Shown here in pieces: positions 33,889-42,480 of a DNA stretch of 64,000 nt. Each line of letters begins with the position of its first letter. Within the stretch, counting starts at the first letter, position 1. Source of the stretch: Clostridia bacterium (lineage in GTDB: Bacteria; Bacillota; Clostridia; Christensenellales; UBA1242); assembly GCA_022793335.1 (NCBI GenBank), contig JAAWCQ010000009.1:210379-274378 (forward strand), given 5' to 3'. A model generated the notes under the pieces. It worked only from the letters and a program-made list of their open reading frames with translations. It ran no database searches and was not told the DNA's origin. The translations under genes and the position numbers were made by a program.

Positions 33889-34620
33889 TTAATTTATTCC
33901 GAGTGCGTCACCGATAACATTTTTAATATCAATCGACTCCGCCACCTTTCCAGAAAGTGAGTCAATCGCTGATTGTTGTCCACCAATTATCAGTCTATCA
34001 CCCGCCTCTAAAACAGTCTCTGCGTCAGGTGTAATAACTTCGTTTCCTCTCTTTATATAGATGATTGAAACTTTTGCTTTCTTTCTTACATTAAGCTCGC
34101 CAATTGTCTTTTCTGCCCAGCTTTCTGGCATTGCGATTTCCACAATATTTACATCATGTGAAAGGTCGAGAAGTCTGTTTACACTTGGCTCGTCTAGTAT
34201 GCTTGCAATTTTTTTGCCCATATAAACTTCTGGGAAAATTACTATATTAGCGCCCACCTCTTCAAGAATTATCTTTTGCTGTTCGCTTTGGGCTTTGGCA
34301 ACTATGAAGCCAATTCCAAGTTGTTTACAAAAGGAAGTAATAAGCACGCTTGACTCAAAGCTCTCGCCTATAGCAACAATGGCACAATCAAAGTTTTGTG
34401 CGCCCAAGGATTTTAGCACTTCAATGCTTGAGCAGTCCGCCGCAACTGCGCTTGAGACTACATTTTCCACCTCTTTTAAATTTTTCGCCTCTTTATCTAC
34501 CGCCAATACTTGATGGCCAAGTTGAGCAAGAGTGGTCGCAGCTGTTATGCCAAACCTTCCAAGTCCGATAACCAAAAAGTCATTCATACCTTTTGCAATT
34601 TTGATTTCTTTGCTTTCCAT
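33889..34620 (-). CDS. ktrA: K+ uptake regulatory subunit KtrA/TrkA-type
   Basis: 243 residues from the ATG at 34620, which has AAGGAG 6 nt upstream; a longer reading to a TTG at 34641 is rejected. The RCK-N Rossmann domain starts FLVIGLGRFGITAATTLAQLGHQVLAVD (GxGxxG plus the Asp that binds adenine ribose). The RCK-C domain (~165-230) ends LEAGDRLIIGG. It forms gating rings on KtrB. RCK-C domains of KtrA proteins bind c-di-AMP in Firmicutes. It follows ktrB by 10 bp. Confidence 0.92.
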   Translation of the reverse strand: MESKEIKIAKGMNDFLVIGLGRFGITAATTLAQLGHQVLAVDKEAKNLKEVENVVSSAVAADCSSIEVLKSLGAQNFDCAIVAIGESFESSVLITSFCKQLGIGFIVAKAQSEQQKIILEEVGANIVIFPEVYMGKKIASILDEPSVNRLLDLSHDVNIVEIAMPESWAEKTIGELNVRKKAKVSIIYIKRGNEVITPDAETVLEAGDRLIIGGQQSAIDSLSGKVAESIDIKNVIGDALGIN

Positions 34621-34630
34621 TTCTATCTCC

Positions 34631-35986
34631 TTATCCCACAATTATTTTTGAATCTGGATATTCAATTTCTATATTATTATTTTTTCTTCCCAGCAGAACG
34701 GCGAATGTCAAGAGTCCCACCCTGCCTAAAAACATAAGCACACACAAAACCAGTTTGCTTCCGACAGTCAACAGCGGCGTTATGCCAAGCGTAAGCCCGG
34801 TTGTGCAAATGGCAGATACCACCTCAAAAATCACTTCAGTAAGAGAAAAAGCGTTTCCTTCAATTACAACTAAAAGGCAGCAACCAACCATGATTGTTGA
34901 AAGCATGATCAAAAACAGTTTTAAGCATTTATGTAAAGTATTGCTTGAAATTGTCCTTTTCCCAAACACAATTCCGCCGTTTTTGTTTGGCATTTTAAAC
35001 ATATAAAGAATTAGAATAAGCATTGTTGTCGTTTTAAGGCCACCAGCAGTTGAGACTGGGCTTCCGCCAATAAACATAAGCAGTGTTGTAAGTGCCTTGC
35101 TTGGAGCGGTCATTGCTGCCTGATTTATCGCACTAAAGCCCGCTGTTCGCGGAGTTACACTCTGAAACAAGCCATTTACAATCTTTTGGCCAACGCTCAT
35201 ATTGCCGATGGTTAATGGATTGTTCCACTCAAAAATCATAAATAAGATTGCGCTTCCAAACACAAGCACGCCAGTTATACTTAAAACCAACACGCTGTGA
35301 AAGGATAGCCTTCTTTTTTCCTTTGGTTTTCTTTTTCTGATTATATCATAAATTACTACAAAGCCCACACTGCCCACGATAATCAAACATATCACTGGCA
35401 AAAGCACCAATACATTTTGTGAAAAGACGCTCATACCTGCAAACAGATTTTCTTTCGAGCCAAACAAGTCCATTCCAGAATTGCAAAAGGCAGATATTGA
35501 AAGAAACAATGCTTTGAAACAGCCATCCCAAAAGCCATATTTTATTGCAAGCGAAGGTACTAGGCATACAAAGCCAATAAATTCTGCAATAAGGGTGATT
35601 AAAACAATTTTGATAAGCTCTTTTACAACGCCTTGATTGTCATCTTTGTTGAGGCTTTCTTTGATTGTCAATCTTTGCTCAAAAGACAACTTTTTGCCAA
35701 ACACCATAAAAATCATGGATGAAATAGTCACAAAACCAAGTCCGCCAATTTGGATGAGCAGCATAACTATTATCTTCCCAAAAAGAGAAAAATGAACAGC
35801 CAAGTCCACTGTTGTAAGCCCTGTAACACAAACGGCACTGGTGCTTACAAAAAATGAGTCCACAAATGAAAACCATTTTCCATCAGCAGAAGAAATTGGT
35901 AAACATAGAAAAAATGTGCCTATCAAGATTACAATCAAAAAGCTTAAAATAATTTTAAGTGCCACTGGCGGCTTAAATTTTTTCAT
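34631..35986 (-). CDS. ktrB: K+ transporter membrane subunit KtrB/TrkH-type
   Basis: 451 residues. Four pore-loop motifs are visible: AVCVTGLTT, SAFCNSGMDLF, TPRTAGFS and ICTTGLTLG, each with the filter Gly. About ten membrane helices. It encodes the Na+- or H+-coupled K+ channel-like subunit that works with KtrA downstream. The ATG is only 8 nt from a TATAAT box with no ribosome site, so the mRNA may be leaderless. Confidence 0.93.
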   Translation of the reverse strand: MKKFKPPVALKIILSFLIVILIGTFFLCLPISSADGKWFSFVDSFFVSTSAVCVTGLTTVDLAVHFSLFGKIIVMLLIQIGGLGFVTISSMIFMVFGKKLSFEQRLTIKESLNKDDNQGVVKELIKIVLITLIAEFIGFVCLVPSLAIKYGFWDGCFKALFLSISAFCNSGMDLFGSKENLFAGMSVFSQNVLVLLPVICLIIVGSVGFVVIYDIIRKRKPKEKRRLSFHSVLVLSITGVLVFGSAILFMIFEWNNPLTIGNMSVGQKIVNGLFQSVTPRTAGFSAINQAAMTAPSKALTTLLMFIGGSPVSTAGGLKTTTMLILILYMFKMPNKNGGIVFGKRTISSNTLHKCLKLFLIMLSTIMVGCCLLVVIEGNAFSLTEVIFEVVSAICTTGLTLGITPLLTVGSKLVLCVLMFLGRVGLLTFAVLLGRKNNNIEIEYPDSKIIVG

Positions 35987-35994
35987 ACTTTGAT

Positions 35995-36023
35995 ATTATA
36001 ACATATATAGAAAATTATTACAA
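35995..36023 (-). promoter_or_regulatory. ktrBA promoter, -10 box 8 nt before ATG
   Basis: TTGTAA (36018-36023), 17 bp, extended TGT-TATAAT (35995-36000), minus strand; the ATG starts at 35986. Confidence 0.6.
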
Positions 36024-36185
36024 ATTTTTTTTGATATGGTGCAGTTAATTTTCCTCCAATTTGATTGTTTGTTTTTTCACCTTATTGCTTAAACAATTTC
36101 TGCTGCATATTAAAAGCACTTTTATTAAATATACTAAACAGTCATATCCAAAAGCTTTTAAAAATCAAAAACTGCTTTGAAGCCC

Positions 36186-36212
36186 TTGACAAAAGCTTAA
36201 TAAAAATATAAT
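36186..36212 (+). promoter_or_regulatory. Promoter of SH3-like membrane protein, -10 box 9 nt before ATG
   Basis: TTGACA (36186-36191), 15 bp, TATAAT (36207-36212); ATG at 36222 with no ribosome site between. Confidence 0.55.
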
Positions 36213-36221
36213 AATTGAAAT

Positions 36222-36884
36222 ATGAAAAAAATACTGGCTTTAATATTGGCAATAATGTTTTTAGCGCTTCCGCTTTCTTGCGGCGCCTTTTTGTCATCAG
36301 CTTCAACTTTTAATCTTGAAATAGGAAAGGAGGCACAAATAATTTCTTCCAAATGTGACCTCTATCTTCAGCCAAGTTTTGCTTCAGAAAAATTGAAAGA
36401 TGGCGAAACTGTTGTTTCATTCAAACATGGGGCAATTGTGCTTGTCAAAGAGCTTAGTGAGGACTTCGCCCTTATCGAAAAGGATGAAATAGAGGGCTGG
36501 GCTTACAAATATTATCTCACGCAAAACACCTCTCAAAATGTTTATCCCGTTTTCAATGGAAAAATTCGCAACAACACAAGCATTTATGACCTTGAAATGA
36601 AAGATACCGGCTTAATTGCCAAAAAAGACACTCGAATTTTCATTTACAGTGGTTTTAATGAAAAGAAACAATACACCCCTGTTCAGCTTGTGCTTGAAGA
36701 TGGCTCGCTCTATAATGGTTATATCAAAACTGCAGACATCAAGCCCGACGGAATAAGCAGTCTTTTAATTATTGGAATTTCAATCATAGCAGCTGCAGTG
36801 ACGATAATACTTTCGCTTGTGTTTATTCAGAAGAAGAACAAAAAGAAGAAAGGGTTGTTTCGAAAAAAGAAAAATTCAGCTTAA
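36222..36884 (+). CDS. Secreted-domain membrane protein, SH3-like
   Basis: 220 residues. Signal peptide (~1-25; MKKILALILAIMFLALPL). The extracellular part contains a likely bacterial SH3-like module (KCDLYLQPSFASEKLKDGETVVSFKHGAIVLV...EGWAYKYYL) plus a second beta-rich segment. A membrane helix (about 178-201) and a very basic cytosolic tail (KKKNKKKKGLFRKKKNSA) follow. The Cys after PLS is not a good lipobox. Possibly cell-wall associated. Leaderless start likely. Confidence 0.6.
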   Translation: MKKILALILAIMFLALPLSCGAFLSSASTFNLEIGKEAQIISSKCDLYLQPSFASEKLKDGETVVSFKHGAIVLVKELSEDFALIEKDEIEGWAYKYYLTQNTSQNVYPVFNGKIRNNTSIYDLEMKDTGLIAKKDTRIFIYSGFNEKKQYTPVQLVLEDGSLYNGYIKTADIKPDGISSLLIIGISIIAAAVTIILSLVFIQKKNKKKKGLFRKKKNSA

Positions 36885-36952
36885 AAAAAATGTCAGTCAA
36901 CATTGAAATAGTCTCCTCATCGCTTGTAAAATAGGCATGAAGGAGATTTTTT

Positions 36953-38650
36953 ATGATAAACAATACACATGAAATTGAAAAACTTAAAAGAGAGGTTTGG
37001 TATTTAAAAACCATATATCTGCCAGCCTTAAACAAAAAGATTGAATTATTATCGGGCGACAGCGGTGCCTTTAAAGAATTGTCATCAAAAGTAGATGAAT
37101 TGACTTTGAAACTAAATGATTTGCAAAGTCAAGCGTCCTTAAATGCTGATGACATAGCCGAGGTAAGTCAGTGTCTTGCAAATCTATCAACCTCAGTGGA
37201 AGAAATTCTCGCCAGTGACGAATTGACCGAGCAGGCTTTAAACAACCTAAGCAGTGAAATAGCAAAAATTAAAACAAGCATTTCAGCTCTTGAAAGTGCA
37301 AAAACAACCCTTACCGTAGAGGTTTCAACCCTCAAAAATAAGGTCGCAGCAAACGAGACAAGCATATCAGCCATAAATAATGATATAACTTCTCATGGAA
37401 ATAGGCTGACCGAGCTTGAAGAGAATGATTTAACAAATGACCAGACCGTTGCTGCTCTTGCAACTGATTTAAATACTGCCAAAACGGATATTTCCAGTTT
37501 AAAAACGGCAAAAACCAGCATGCAAACTGATATTTCTTCGTTGAAAACAAGGGCGACAACCCTTGAAACGACCACAACAAATCAAGGCAAGTCTATCACA
37601 AGTTTGCAGACAAGTGTGGCTGAAATACCTAAGCTTAACACCGCCTTAAACACTTTAAAGACCTCAGTCAGCACAAATACGACGAACATAGGCAAGATAA
37701 ACACTACCCTTACTTCTCACGGCAACAAACTGACCGAACTTGAAGAAAATGATTTGACAAACGACCAAACCGTTGCCTCTCTTGCAACTGATCTAAACAC
37801 TGCAAAAACGGATATTTCCAGTTTAAAGACGGCAAAAACCAGCATGCAAACAGACATTTCTTCGCTGAAAACTAGGGCGACAAACCTTGAAACGACTACG
37901 ACAAATCAAGGCAAGTCTATCACAAGTTTGCAGACAAGTGTGGCTGAAATACCTAAGCTTAACACCGCTTTAAACACTTTAAAGACCTCAGTCAGCACAA
38001 ACACCACCAACATAGGCAAGGTAAACACCACCCTCACCTCTCACGGCAACAAACTGACCGAGCTTGAAGAAAACGATATGATAAATGACCAGACAGTTGC
38101 CGAGCTAGCAGGAAGTCTCAGCACTGCCAAAACAGATGTGTCAAATTTAAAAAACACCACCTCTTCACATACAACTTCCATTTCCAGTTTAAATACAAAA
38201 TACAACACCTTGTCTGCAACAGTTGAAAGTCTGAAAAACAACTCTGGCGGCGGAGGCGGAGTGGTCACAGATGTCATTTACGACATGAGAAGCACAAACG
38301 CAAGCATCAACAGAGGCTTCACCTCAGGCATTGTGGGCAACAAGTATTTTTCTTTTGACTTTTCGCCATACAAGAAAATTCGGGTATACGCAAGTCTTTC
38401 CACCTGCGACTGCCAAACAGAAATTTCAGTAGCAGAGCGTTATAAACAAGATTTCTGCCTCTTTGCCATGAACAGCACCTACACCGCTTTTCATTTTATG
38501 AAAGTTATGCTGGCCTCACCTACACCAAATAGATTTACAGCTGCTGGCTATGCAAGTATAACAATCACAAAAAGCTCTGGCGCTGTCGCTCTTGAAAATG
38601 CCTCATCAAAAACCAATATGTTTGTCTATCGCATTGAAGGAATTAAATAA
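36953..38650 (+). CDS. Tail-fibre-like coiled-coil repeat protein
   Basis: 565 residues, no signal peptide. Residues ~5-430 are a long trimeric-type coiled coil rich in Thr, Ser, Lys and Leu. It contains a 108-residue repeat (units near 152-259 and 260-367, then a partial third) that is almost identical at the DNA level (324-bp period). A Gly-rich hinge (~432-437) joins a ~130-residue beta-type C-terminal domain (YDMRSTNASINRGFTSG...), as in receptor-binding tips. The layout matches phage tail fibres, but no phage genes flank it. AAGGAG site and strong terminator. Confidence 0.7.
   Translation: MINNTHEIEKLKREVWYLKTIYLPALNKKIELLSGDSGAFKELSSKVDELTLKLNDLQSQASLNADDIAEVSQCLANLSTSVEEILASDELTEQALNNLSSEIAKIKTSISALESAKTTLTVEVSTLKNKVAANETSISAINNDITSHGNRLTELEENDLTNDQTVAALATDLNTAKTDISSLKTAKTSMQTDISSLKTRATTLETTTTNQGKSITSLQTSVAEIPKLNTALNTLKTSVSTNTTNIGKINTTLTSHGNKLTELEENDLTNDQTVASLATDLNTAKTDISSLKTAKTSMQTDISSLKTRATNLETTTTNQGKSITSLQTSVAEIPKLNTALNTLKTSVSTNTTNIGKVNTTLTSHGNKLTELEENDMINDQTVAELAGSLSTAKTDVSNLKNTTSSHTTSISSLNTKYNTLSATVESLKNNSGGGGGVVTDVIYDMRSTNASINRGFTSGIVGNKYFSFDFSPYKKIRVYASLSTCDCQTEISVAERYKQDFCLFAMNSTYTAFHFMKVMLASPTPNRFTAAGYASITITKSSGAVALENASSKTNMFVYRIEGIK
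37406..38120 (+). repeat. 324-bp tandem repeats inside the fibre-like gene
   Basis: The motif encoding LTELEEND recurs at 37406, 37730 and 38054, exactly 324 bp apart. The first two units are nearly identical in DNA, with mostly silent differences, and the third is partial. Unit length is a multiple of three, so recombination would keep the frame. Confidence 0.9.
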
Positions 38651-38698
38651 ACTTAAGTTTAAACCAAAACTTGTTTATAAAAAACAATCTTTAATTTT

Positions 38699-38728
38699 GA
38701 CCTCTTAAAAATAAGAGGTCTTTTTTTA
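38699..38728 (+). terminator. Terminator of the fibre-like gene
   Basis: Stem GACCTCTT/AAGAGGTC followed by seven Ts on the plus strand. Confidence 0.9.
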
Positions 38729-38763
38729 TTTGAAACATTTTATAAAAAATTTCTATAAAAGGC

Positions 38764-38827
38764 TTGACAATTGAATAAGTATTCAACTATAATCAAAATA
38801 GTTGAACAATTATTCAATCGTTTGAAT
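38764..38827 (+). promoter_or_regulatory. cadCA promoter with ArsR/CadC-type operators
   Basis: TTGACA (38764-38769), 18 bp, TATAAT (38788-38793). The spacer contains a perfect palindrome TTGAATA-AG-TATTCAA (38771-38786). A second copy with one mismatch lies at 38802-38817 and an inverted ATTCAA/TTGAAT at 38812-38827. This fits repression by the adjacent ArsR-family protein. Confidence 0.8.
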
Positions 38828-38869
38828 ATAGTTTATTATAGCACATTTACAACAAATGGAGGTAAAATC

Positions 38870-39274
38870 ATGACAAATATGGCTAAGAAGGTATGCGAAA
38901 ATAAGAAAGGTTGCGACTGCAATTTGCTTCATAAAGAAGCTGTTGAAAGCACACTTAAGAATATGCCTAGTGACGAAATATTGCTTGAAATGGCAGATTT
39001 TTATAAAGCGCTTTCTGACAGCACAAGAATTAAGATTATGGCTGCGCTTTCACAAAACGAGCTTTGCGTATGTGACATTTCAACTATTTTAAACATGACA
39101 AAATCAGCAATATCACACCAGCTTCAAAATCTGAAAGAAATGAATTTAATCAAAAGTCGCAAGCAAGGCAAGGAAGTTTTTTACAGCTTGGCTGATAGAC
39201 ATATTGAGGAAGTCTTTGAAGTAAGTATGGAGCATGTATTGGAGGACTTTGATGAAAAAGAAAGTAAGAATTGA
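38870..39274 (+). CDS. cadC: ArsR/CadC-family metal-responsive repressor
   Basis: 134 residues from ATG 38870, which has GGAGG 7 nt upstream; the longer frame begins inside the operator and is rejected. Winged-helix core: FYKALSDSTRIKIMAALSQNELCVCDISTILNMTKSAISHQLQNLKEMNLIKSRKQGKEVFYSL. The ELCVCD motif and N-terminal cysteines (VCENKKGCDC) form the Cd/Pb/Zn site known in CadC. Metal binding should release the operators at 38771-38827 and induce the ATPase gene, which it overlaps by 23 bp. Confidence 0.9.
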   Translation: MTNMAKKVCENKKGCDCNLLHKEAVESTLKNMPSDEILLEMADFYKALSDSTRIKIMAALSQNELCVCDISTILNMTKSAISHQLQNLKEMNLIKSRKQGKEVFYSLADRHIEEVFEVSMEHVLEDFDEKESKN

Positions 39275-41306
39275 AGGTCTTGACTGCCCCAACTGTGCAC
39301 GCAGTCTTGAAATTGAAATAAACAAGCTTGAAAGTGTTAAATGGGCTAAACTCGACTTTTTAAAATCATCGCTTGAGTTTGACTGCGACAACTTTCAAAC
39401 TGCAATTGAGGACATAGAAAAAGTCACAAAAGAGCTTGAGCCTGATGCAAAGCTTATTAAAAATGATGAAAAAAGCAATAAAAAGGCTTTTAAAAGCCTA
39501 ATTTTAGACCTTTTTACCCTGTTTTTAGGAATAACCATTGGAATTATTATATTTTTCGTGAGAATGCCGACTTGGAGTTATTGGCTGCTTTATTCGCTCA
39601 GTGCGCTTGCTCTTGGCTATAAAACCTATTACAAAGCAGTGCGACTTCTTTTTAAGGGAATTGTAAATGAAAACCTTTTAATCACCATATCAGTCATCGG
39701 TGCATCTATTGTAAGCGAGCACATGGAAGGGCTTATGGTGATTGCGTTATATTCAATTGGAAAGATATTTGAAGGTTTGGCTGTTGACAAATCAAGAAGA
39801 TCTATTGAGGCTCTTGCCAAAATTCAGCCAGAGTTTGCAGTCGTTGTTGATGAAAATGGAAATGAACAAAAGCTCGCACCTGAAGAAGTTGAAAAGGGCT
39901 CGATTATAATAGTTAAACCTGGCGAAAAAGTGGCAATTGATGGAATAATAATTGACGGCGAATGTGATTTCAACATGCAAAGTTTGACAGGCGAAAGTTT
40001 GCCAGTTAAGCTGGGTTATGGTCAAGAAGTGCTGTCAGGAGCAATAGCTTTAAACGGCGTTGTCAAAATCAAGACCTCGCAAAGTTATTCAAACAGCACC
40101 ATAAGCAAAATTATGGAGCTTGTCGAGCATGCCTCACAAAACAAATCTAAAACAGAAACATTTATTTCAAAATTGACAAAATATTATACTCTTGGCATCA
40201 TCGCCCTATCGCTTATAGTTTGGGCAATCGTTTGGGCAGTGACCAAAGATTTCAATTCAGCCATCTACCGCGGTCTTATCTTCCTTGTCATCTCCTGCCC
40301 TTGCGCATTTGCGATATCTGTTCCGCTCACCTATTTCTCTGGCCTTGGCAATGCGTCAAAAAATGGCATTTTAATCAAAGGCTCAAACTATCTTGACGCA
40401 TGTGCAAAGATTAAAATCATGGCTTTTGACAAAACTGGCACGCTTACAAGCGGACAGTTTAAAATAGATAAAATCATCTCATATAGCCAAAATATCAGTG
40501 AGGACGACCTGCTCGAAATTGCTGCGAAGGGAGAGCAGTTTTCAATTCACCCTCTTGCAAAAGCAATTGTCAGCGAAGCAGAAAAATTGGAAAGTTTTTC
40601 AAAAAACAATGAAAATATTGAAAACTTAAAAGAGATAGGCGGAAAAGGAATTGAGTTTTCGCTGAGCGGCAAGAATTATTTTGTAGGCCGACAGAATAAC
40701 AATGAGATTGAAACTGTTGTGGAAATTTATGAAAATGATATCAAGCTTGGTGAAATAGTGCTGAGCGACCTAATCAAGCCTACTTCAAAAGAAGCAATTG
40801 CCAGACTTAAAAAGCAAGGCATAAAAACTCTGCTTTTATCTGGTGATAATAAGGGAAGTGTTGAAAGAGTATCAAGACAACTGGAAATCGATCAAAGCCA
40901 TTTTGGCTTGCTTCCTCAAGATAAATACAACCTTATAGAAAGCCTTAAAAATGGCAAGGATACGGTTGGTTATGTAGGTGACGGAATAAATGACGCGCCA
41001 TCCTTAACTTTATGTGATGTCGGCTTCAGCATGGGCATAAACGGCTCGCCTGCCTCAATTGAGGCTTCTGATATTGTGCTTGTTGATGACAACCCTCAAA
41101 AGATAGCTTCAGCAATAAAAATTTCAAAGTTTACTAAAAAAATCGTTCTTGAAAATATCATTCTTTCGGCTGCAATTAAAGTCATATTTCTTGTTCTTGG
41201 CTCAGTTGGCATAACTGGCATGCTCAGCGCAGTATTTGCTGATGTAGGAGTTACGCTTATAGCAATATTCAACAGTCTGCGCGCTTTAAAACATAAAATC
41301 AACTGA
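39252..41306 (+). CDS. cadA: P1B-type Cd2+/Zn2+/Pb2+ efflux ATPase
   Basis: 684 residues from ATG 39252, with GGAGG 6 nt upstream inside cadC. One N-terminal heavy-metal domain (GLDCPNCARS), six to eight helices, actuator TGES, membrane metal site SCPCAF, phosphorylation DKTGTLT, nucleotide-binding HPLAKAI and hinge GDGINDAP. The last helices end KVIFLVLG...FADVGVTLIAIFNSLRAL, as in the Zn/Cd/Pb subgroup. Coupled to cadC and terminated at 41346. Confidence 0.94.
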   Translation: MKKKVRIEGLDCPNCARSLEIEINKLESVKWAKLDFLKSSLEFDCDNFQTAIEDIEKVTKELEPDAKLIKNDEKSNKKAFKSLILDLFTLFLGITIGIIIFFVRMPTWSYWLLYSLSALALGYKTYYKAVRLLFKGIVNENLLITISVIGASIVSEHMEGLMVIALYSIGKIFEGLAVDKSRRSIEALAKIQPEFAVVVDENGNEQKLAPEEVEKGSIIIVKPGEKVAIDGIIIDGECDFNMQSLTGESLPVKLGYGQEVLSGAIALNGVVKIKTSQSYSNSTISKIMELVEHASQNKSKTETFISKLTKYYTLGIIALSLIVWAIVWAVTKDFNSAIYRGLIFLVISCPCAFAISVPLTYFSGLGNASKNGILIKGSNYLDACAKIKIMAFDKTGTLTSGQFKIDKIISYSQNISEDDLLEIAAKGEQFSIHPLAKAIVSEAEKLESFSKNNENIENLKEIGGKGIEFSLSGKNYFVGRQNNNEIETVVEIYENDIKLGEIVLSDLIKPTSKEAIARLKKQGIKTLLLSGDNKGSVERVSRQLEIDQSHFGLLPQDKYNLIESLKNGKDTVGYVGDGINDAPSLTLCDVGFSMGINGSPASIEASDIVLVDDNPQKIASAIKISKFTKKIVLENIILSAAIKVIFLVLGSVGITGMLSAVFADVGVTLIAIFNSLRALKHKIN

Positions 41307-41345
41307 TCTCATAAGATAACAACCTGCATAAATTAAATACATTTT

Positions 41346-41379
41346 AAAATATTGTCCGTTTGTGGCAATATTTTTTTAG
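41346..41379 (+). terminator. cadA terminator
   Basis: Stem AAATATTG/CAATATTT followed by a T-run, 40 bp after the cadA stop. Confidence 0.7.
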
Positions 41380-41431
41380 TTTATTTTTAATTTAAATAAA
41401 AATATGTTACAATGTTTGCAAGGAGAAAAAC

Positions 41432-42406
41432 ATGAATACTTTTGAAAGCAGAATAAACCTTGCTTCACCACTTGAAAAGCTTGCAGAAGCTGTATGCTCG
41501 CATTATAAGCTTGGCGAGTTTAAAGGTTGCAAACTGATTGAAATTGGCTATGAAGATTACAACTTCATACTTTGGGCGGACGATAAAAAATATTTAGTAA
41601 AAGCTTTATCTACATTCAGAAATGATGAGGATTGTTTCAATCTGGCACAGCGTGCTGTCACCGCCTATGATAATGGTATTTCATGCCCCAAAATTTATAA
41701 AATAGATGGGCAAAATATAGGTCATGTCAAACTTGACAATGAAATTTTCAGAATTATTGTCATGGACTTTATTGATGGCAAAGATTTTTATTCGATGGAA
41801 GTATTGCCAGATGAAAATGAGCTTAAAATAATCGCAACCGAGCTTGCAAAGCTAAACAACATTGACTTTCAGCCACCTTTCATTTATGACCACTGGGCGA
41901 TAATCAATTTTGAAAAGGAATATAAAGAAAACATACATTTTGTAAAAGGAGAATTTAAAGATCTCATTGACAAAGTTTATGAAAAATATTTAAGCATTGA
42001 CATGAATAATCTTAAACACGGATTTGTTCATGGTGATATAATTGTGACAAACATTATAAAAGAAAAAGCTACAGGAAAGCTGTTTTTCATCGACTTTTCT
42101 GTGTCAAACTATCAACCACGCATAGTTGACCTTGCTGTTTCAATTTGTGACCTTTGTCTCGACTGCGATGATATAGAGCTTATAAAAACTCGAATGCAAA
42201 CCTTTATCAATGCCTATGAGCAAGTTTCGCCACTTTCTGACTATGAAAAAAGTTGTCTTAAAGTGTTCCTCGCCACTCACCAAGCAATAACCATAATTGA
42301 AACAACAAGAGAAAAGTTTAAAAACAACAATGACAGTGAAGAAAATGAAGATTTCTTGCGCAAGGGTCAAGAAGGACTAAAGCTTGTGCTTAGCCACCTT
42401 TTATAA
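41432..42406 (+). CDS. APH/choline-kinase-like phosphotransferase
   Basis: 324 residues. The catalytic loop is FVHGDIIVTNII (HGD with the metal Asn), followed by FFIDFSVSNYQPRIVDLAVSI, the DFx motif. An N-lobe Lys lies in KKYLVKAL. The fold phosphorylates aminoglycosides, choline or other small hydroxyl compounds; the substrate is not evident. AAGGAGAAAAAC site. It heads a cluster with a nucleotidyltransferase and a MazG-like protein, all on the plus strand. Confidence 0.82.
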   Translation: MNTFESRINLASPLEKLAEAVCSHYKLGEFKGCKLIEIGYEDYNFILWADDKKYLVKALSTFRNDEDCFNLAQRAVTAYDNGISCPKIYKIDGQNIGHVKLDNEIFRIIVMDFIDGKDFYSMEVLPDENELKIIATELAKLNNIDFQPPFIYDHWAIINFEKEYKENIHFVKGEFKDLIDKVYEKYLSIDMNNLKHGFVHGDIIVTNIIKEKATGKLFFIDFSVSNYQPRIVDLAVSICDLCLDCDDIELIKTRMQTFINAYEQVSPLSDYEKSCLKVFLATHQAITIIETTREKFKNNNDSEENEDFLRKGQEGLKLVLSHLL

Positions 42407-42480
42407 ATTATTGCGGATATGAATTTGAGATTTTATATCAAACATACAAAAATAAATTATAAGACAATTAAGGAGATATT

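Noticed and set aside
36222-36300. Lipoprotein signal in the SH3-like protein (Cys20)
   Set aside because: The residues before Cys (P-L-S) do not fit the lipobox, and a C-terminal membrane helix already anchors the protein.
30498-38650. A complete prophage between the tail-like genes
   Set aside because: Genes between them (Nudix, DUF2461, ktrAB, HD) are ordinary chromosomal functions; no integrase, terminase, portal or capsid was seen.
38771-38869. Longer start for the ArsR-family repressor at 38771
   Set aside because: The extra 33 residues are encoded by the operator and promoter; GGAGG is placed correctly for the ATG at 38870.
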